Source of the DNA: Nitrospinota bacterium
GTDB lineage: Bacteria; Nitrospinota; Nitrospinia; JACRGO01
DNA length: 6,934 nt
Direction of reading: 5' to 3'
NCBI GenBank assembly: GCA_016212295.1
Contig: JACRGO010000179.1
Coordinates: 1 to 6,934 of the forward strand
The notes beneath the pieces were generated by a model. The model saw only the letters and a program-made list of their open reading frames with translations. It did not search any database and had not been told where the DNA came from. Of this stretch, positions 5,956 to 6,934 are shown in pieces (position 1 is the first letter of the stretch; the number at the start of each line of letters is the position of its first letter). The position numbers and the translations under genes are program-made.

Positions 5956-6934
5956 CAGTTTTTATTTTTTCGACATGGATTTTTGTAATTTTCATCAGCG
6001 TGGACGGCAAATGTTTTTACTGACCCATTTTCGTCCCTCGCCCTTTGCCCTTCACCCTTCGCCCCTTCTATCGCCTCTATCGGAAAACGCTTCATGCCGG
6101 AACTAAGGCCGATCCATCTCCATGCGTTAGGGGAGGAAGAAAGAAGTTTTTTGCCCTCGCCGTCCCATGCCGCTGTTTCCCCTTCCGGCAGTTGAACGAA
6201 GGTCTTGAGGCATTCTCCGGTTTTAATGTCCCAGACCTTAAGGGTATTGTCGGATGAAGCGGAGACTATCCTCCGGTTGTCGGGAGTTACGGCACAGGAA
6301 TTCACCGAACCAGAATGCCCTTCCAGGGTCTTGAGGCATTTGCCCGTTTCCGCGTCCCATATCCTGAGTGTATTGTCGTCTGAAGCGGAGGCAATTCTCC
6401 GGTTATCGGGGCTTACGGCGCAGGAATGTATATAACTGGAATGCCCTTTAAGGGTTTTGAGGCATTTTCCGGTTTCCATGTCCCAGACCTTGAGGGTATC
6501 GTCATCAGAAGCGGAGACTATCCTCCGGTTGTCGGGACTTACGGCGCAGGAATTCACCGAACCGGAATGCCCTTCCAGGGTCATGAGGCATTTTCCCGTT
6601 TCCGCGTCCCAAACCTTAAGGGTACTGTCATCAGAAGCGGAGACTATCCTTCGGTTGTCGGGGCTTACGGCGCAGGAATTCACCGAAGCGGTATGCCCTT
6701 CAAGGGTCTTGAGGCATTTTCCCGTTTCTGCGTCCCAAACCTTAAGGGTATTGTCGTTGGAAGCGGAGACAATCCTTCGGTTGTCGGGACTTGCGGCGCA
6801 GGAATTCACCGAACCGGAATGCCCTTCCAGGGTCTTGAGGCATTTTCCCGTTTCCGTGTCCCAAACCTTAAGAGTATTGTCGGATGAAGCGGAGACTATC
6901 ATCCGGTTGTCAGGGCTTAGGGCGCAGGAATTCA
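5955..6934 (-). CDS. WD40 beta-propeller protein, 3' part of gene (N-terminus outside window)
   Basis: The open frame enters from the right edge (NSCALSPDNR precedes the first in-frame Met, which replaces a repeat Arg and is not the start). Six units carry the SxDNTLKVWD type motif; five complete ones are 42 residues each, with GH, the conserved Asp and WD in the expected places. A degenerate last unit follows (WDGEGKKLL...AWRWIGL), then a low-complexity tail of about 40 residues. Units differ from one another at about five to eight residues, clustered at unit positions 6-8, 15, 22 and 28-32. WD40 arrays bind proteins; such nearly identical arrays often form the sensor end of multidomain proteins with NACHT/NB-ARC, TIR, kinase or protease domains. 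Which of these applies here cannot be seen. The tail reads through a 7-bp tandem repeat, and the stop touches an inverted repeat. Confidence 0.9.
   Translation of the reverse strand, partial: NSCALSPDNRMIVSASSDNTLKVWDTETGKCLKTLEGHSGSVNSCAASPDNRRIVSASNDNTLKVWDAETGKCLKTLEGHTASVNSCAVSPDNRRIVSASDDSTLKVWDAETGKCLMTLEGHSGSVNSCAVSPDNRRIVSASDDDTLKVWDMETGKCLKTLKGHSSYIHSCAVSPDNRRIASASDDNTLRIWDAETGKCLKTLEGHSGSVNSCAVTPDNRRIVSASSDNTLKVWDIKTGECLKTFVQLPEGETAAWDGEGKKLLSSSPNAWRWIGLSSGMKRFPIEAIEGAKGEGQRARDENGSVKTFAVHADENYKNPCRKNKN
6030..6064. repeat. 7-bp tandem repeat inside the WD40 gene tail
   Basis: Plus strand reads TTCGTCC, CTCGCCC, TTTGCCC, TTCACCC, TTCGCCC: five units of exactly seven bases, consensus TTCGCCC. 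On the coding strand it is translated as the Gly/Glu/Arg-rich segment GAKGEGQRARDE. The length of 35 is not a multiple of three, so loss or gain of one unit would shift the frame of the last codons. Confidence 0.75.
6198..6934 (-). repeat. 126-bp tandem repeats encoding WD40 blades
   Basis: Five full 126-bp units run at 6899-6774, 6773-6648, 6647-6522, 6521-6396 and 6395-6270. A partial unit lies on each side and the right edge cuts the array. DNA identity between units is high; most carry a GAATTC at the same place. The fourth unit is the most divergent, around its GHSSYIHS segment. Such arrays can gain or lose blades by recombination, and may be mis-assembled. Confidence 0.88.

Noticed and set aside
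6045-6887. Repetitive plus-strand open frames opposite the WD40 gene
   Set aside because: They are the complement of the 126-bp repeats and only look like repeat proteins because the DNA is repetitive.
6198-6934. Regularly spaced repeats as a possible CRISPR array
   Set aside because: The 126-bp units are similar along their whole length with no unique spacers, and they encode WD40 blades in one frame.
1-6934. tRNA, rRNA, riboswitch or known ncRNA genes
   Set aside because: No cloverleaf, rRNA segment or recognised riboswitch core was seen in any spacer.

Overview
This window reads as chromosomal DNA from a free-living, probably Gram-negative environmental bacterium. All six genes lie on the minus strand, so the transcriptional order runs from the right edge to the left. 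The taxon cannot be fixed from the sequence. The mix of a bacillithiol-type PIG-L deacetylase, a TPR/SGNH pair, a WD40 array of near-identical repeats and many short-period intergenic repeats resembles environmental lineages such as Desulfobacterota, Nitrospinota or Nitrospirota. That placement is only an impression.

Layout, right to left. (1) 6934-5955 is the 3' part of a WD40 beta-propeller gene with five complete 126-bp repeats. Its N-terminus lies off the window. Its last codons run through a 7-bp tandem repeat and stop at the edge of a perfect 26-bp inverted repeat. (2) 5784-5005 is a PIG-L/LmbE zinc deacetylase of BshB1 type. (3) 5004-4778 is a gene-free stretch packed with heptad repeats, a long imperfect palindrome and a GC hairpin. 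(4) 4777-3101 encodes a protein with a possible receiver-like N-terminal domain followed by TPRs. It is translationally coupled through TAATG to (5) 3101-2007, a membrane-anchored SGNH hydrolase. (6) 1905-673 is argG, argininosuccinate synthase, with a good ribosome binding site. (7) 507-157 is a small four-helix membrane protein of unknown function. The left 156 bases hold no gene and at most a weak promoter for a gene beyond the edge.

Functionally, argG is an arginine-biosynthesis housekeeping gene with no arg partners in view. The TPR and SGNH genes are the only pair whose joint expression is clear from sequence. The PIG-L deacetylase and the SGNH protein both belong to families that often remove acyl groups from sugars, but they are separated by a repeat-rich spacer, so a shared pathway is only a guess.

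The most unusual aspect is the repeat landscape. At least five intergenic or gene-terminal elements have a 7-bp period and one has an 8-bp period, each built from a different word. Two of them (628-681 and 4807-4934) share the same internal layout although their words differ. Three genes (argG, the deacetylase, the WD40 gene) have stop codons that lie in, or share a base with, such an element. No complete new defence or metabolic system can be demonstrated in this window. The truncated WD40 gene is the best lead, because its effector domain, if any, lies just beyond the right edge.
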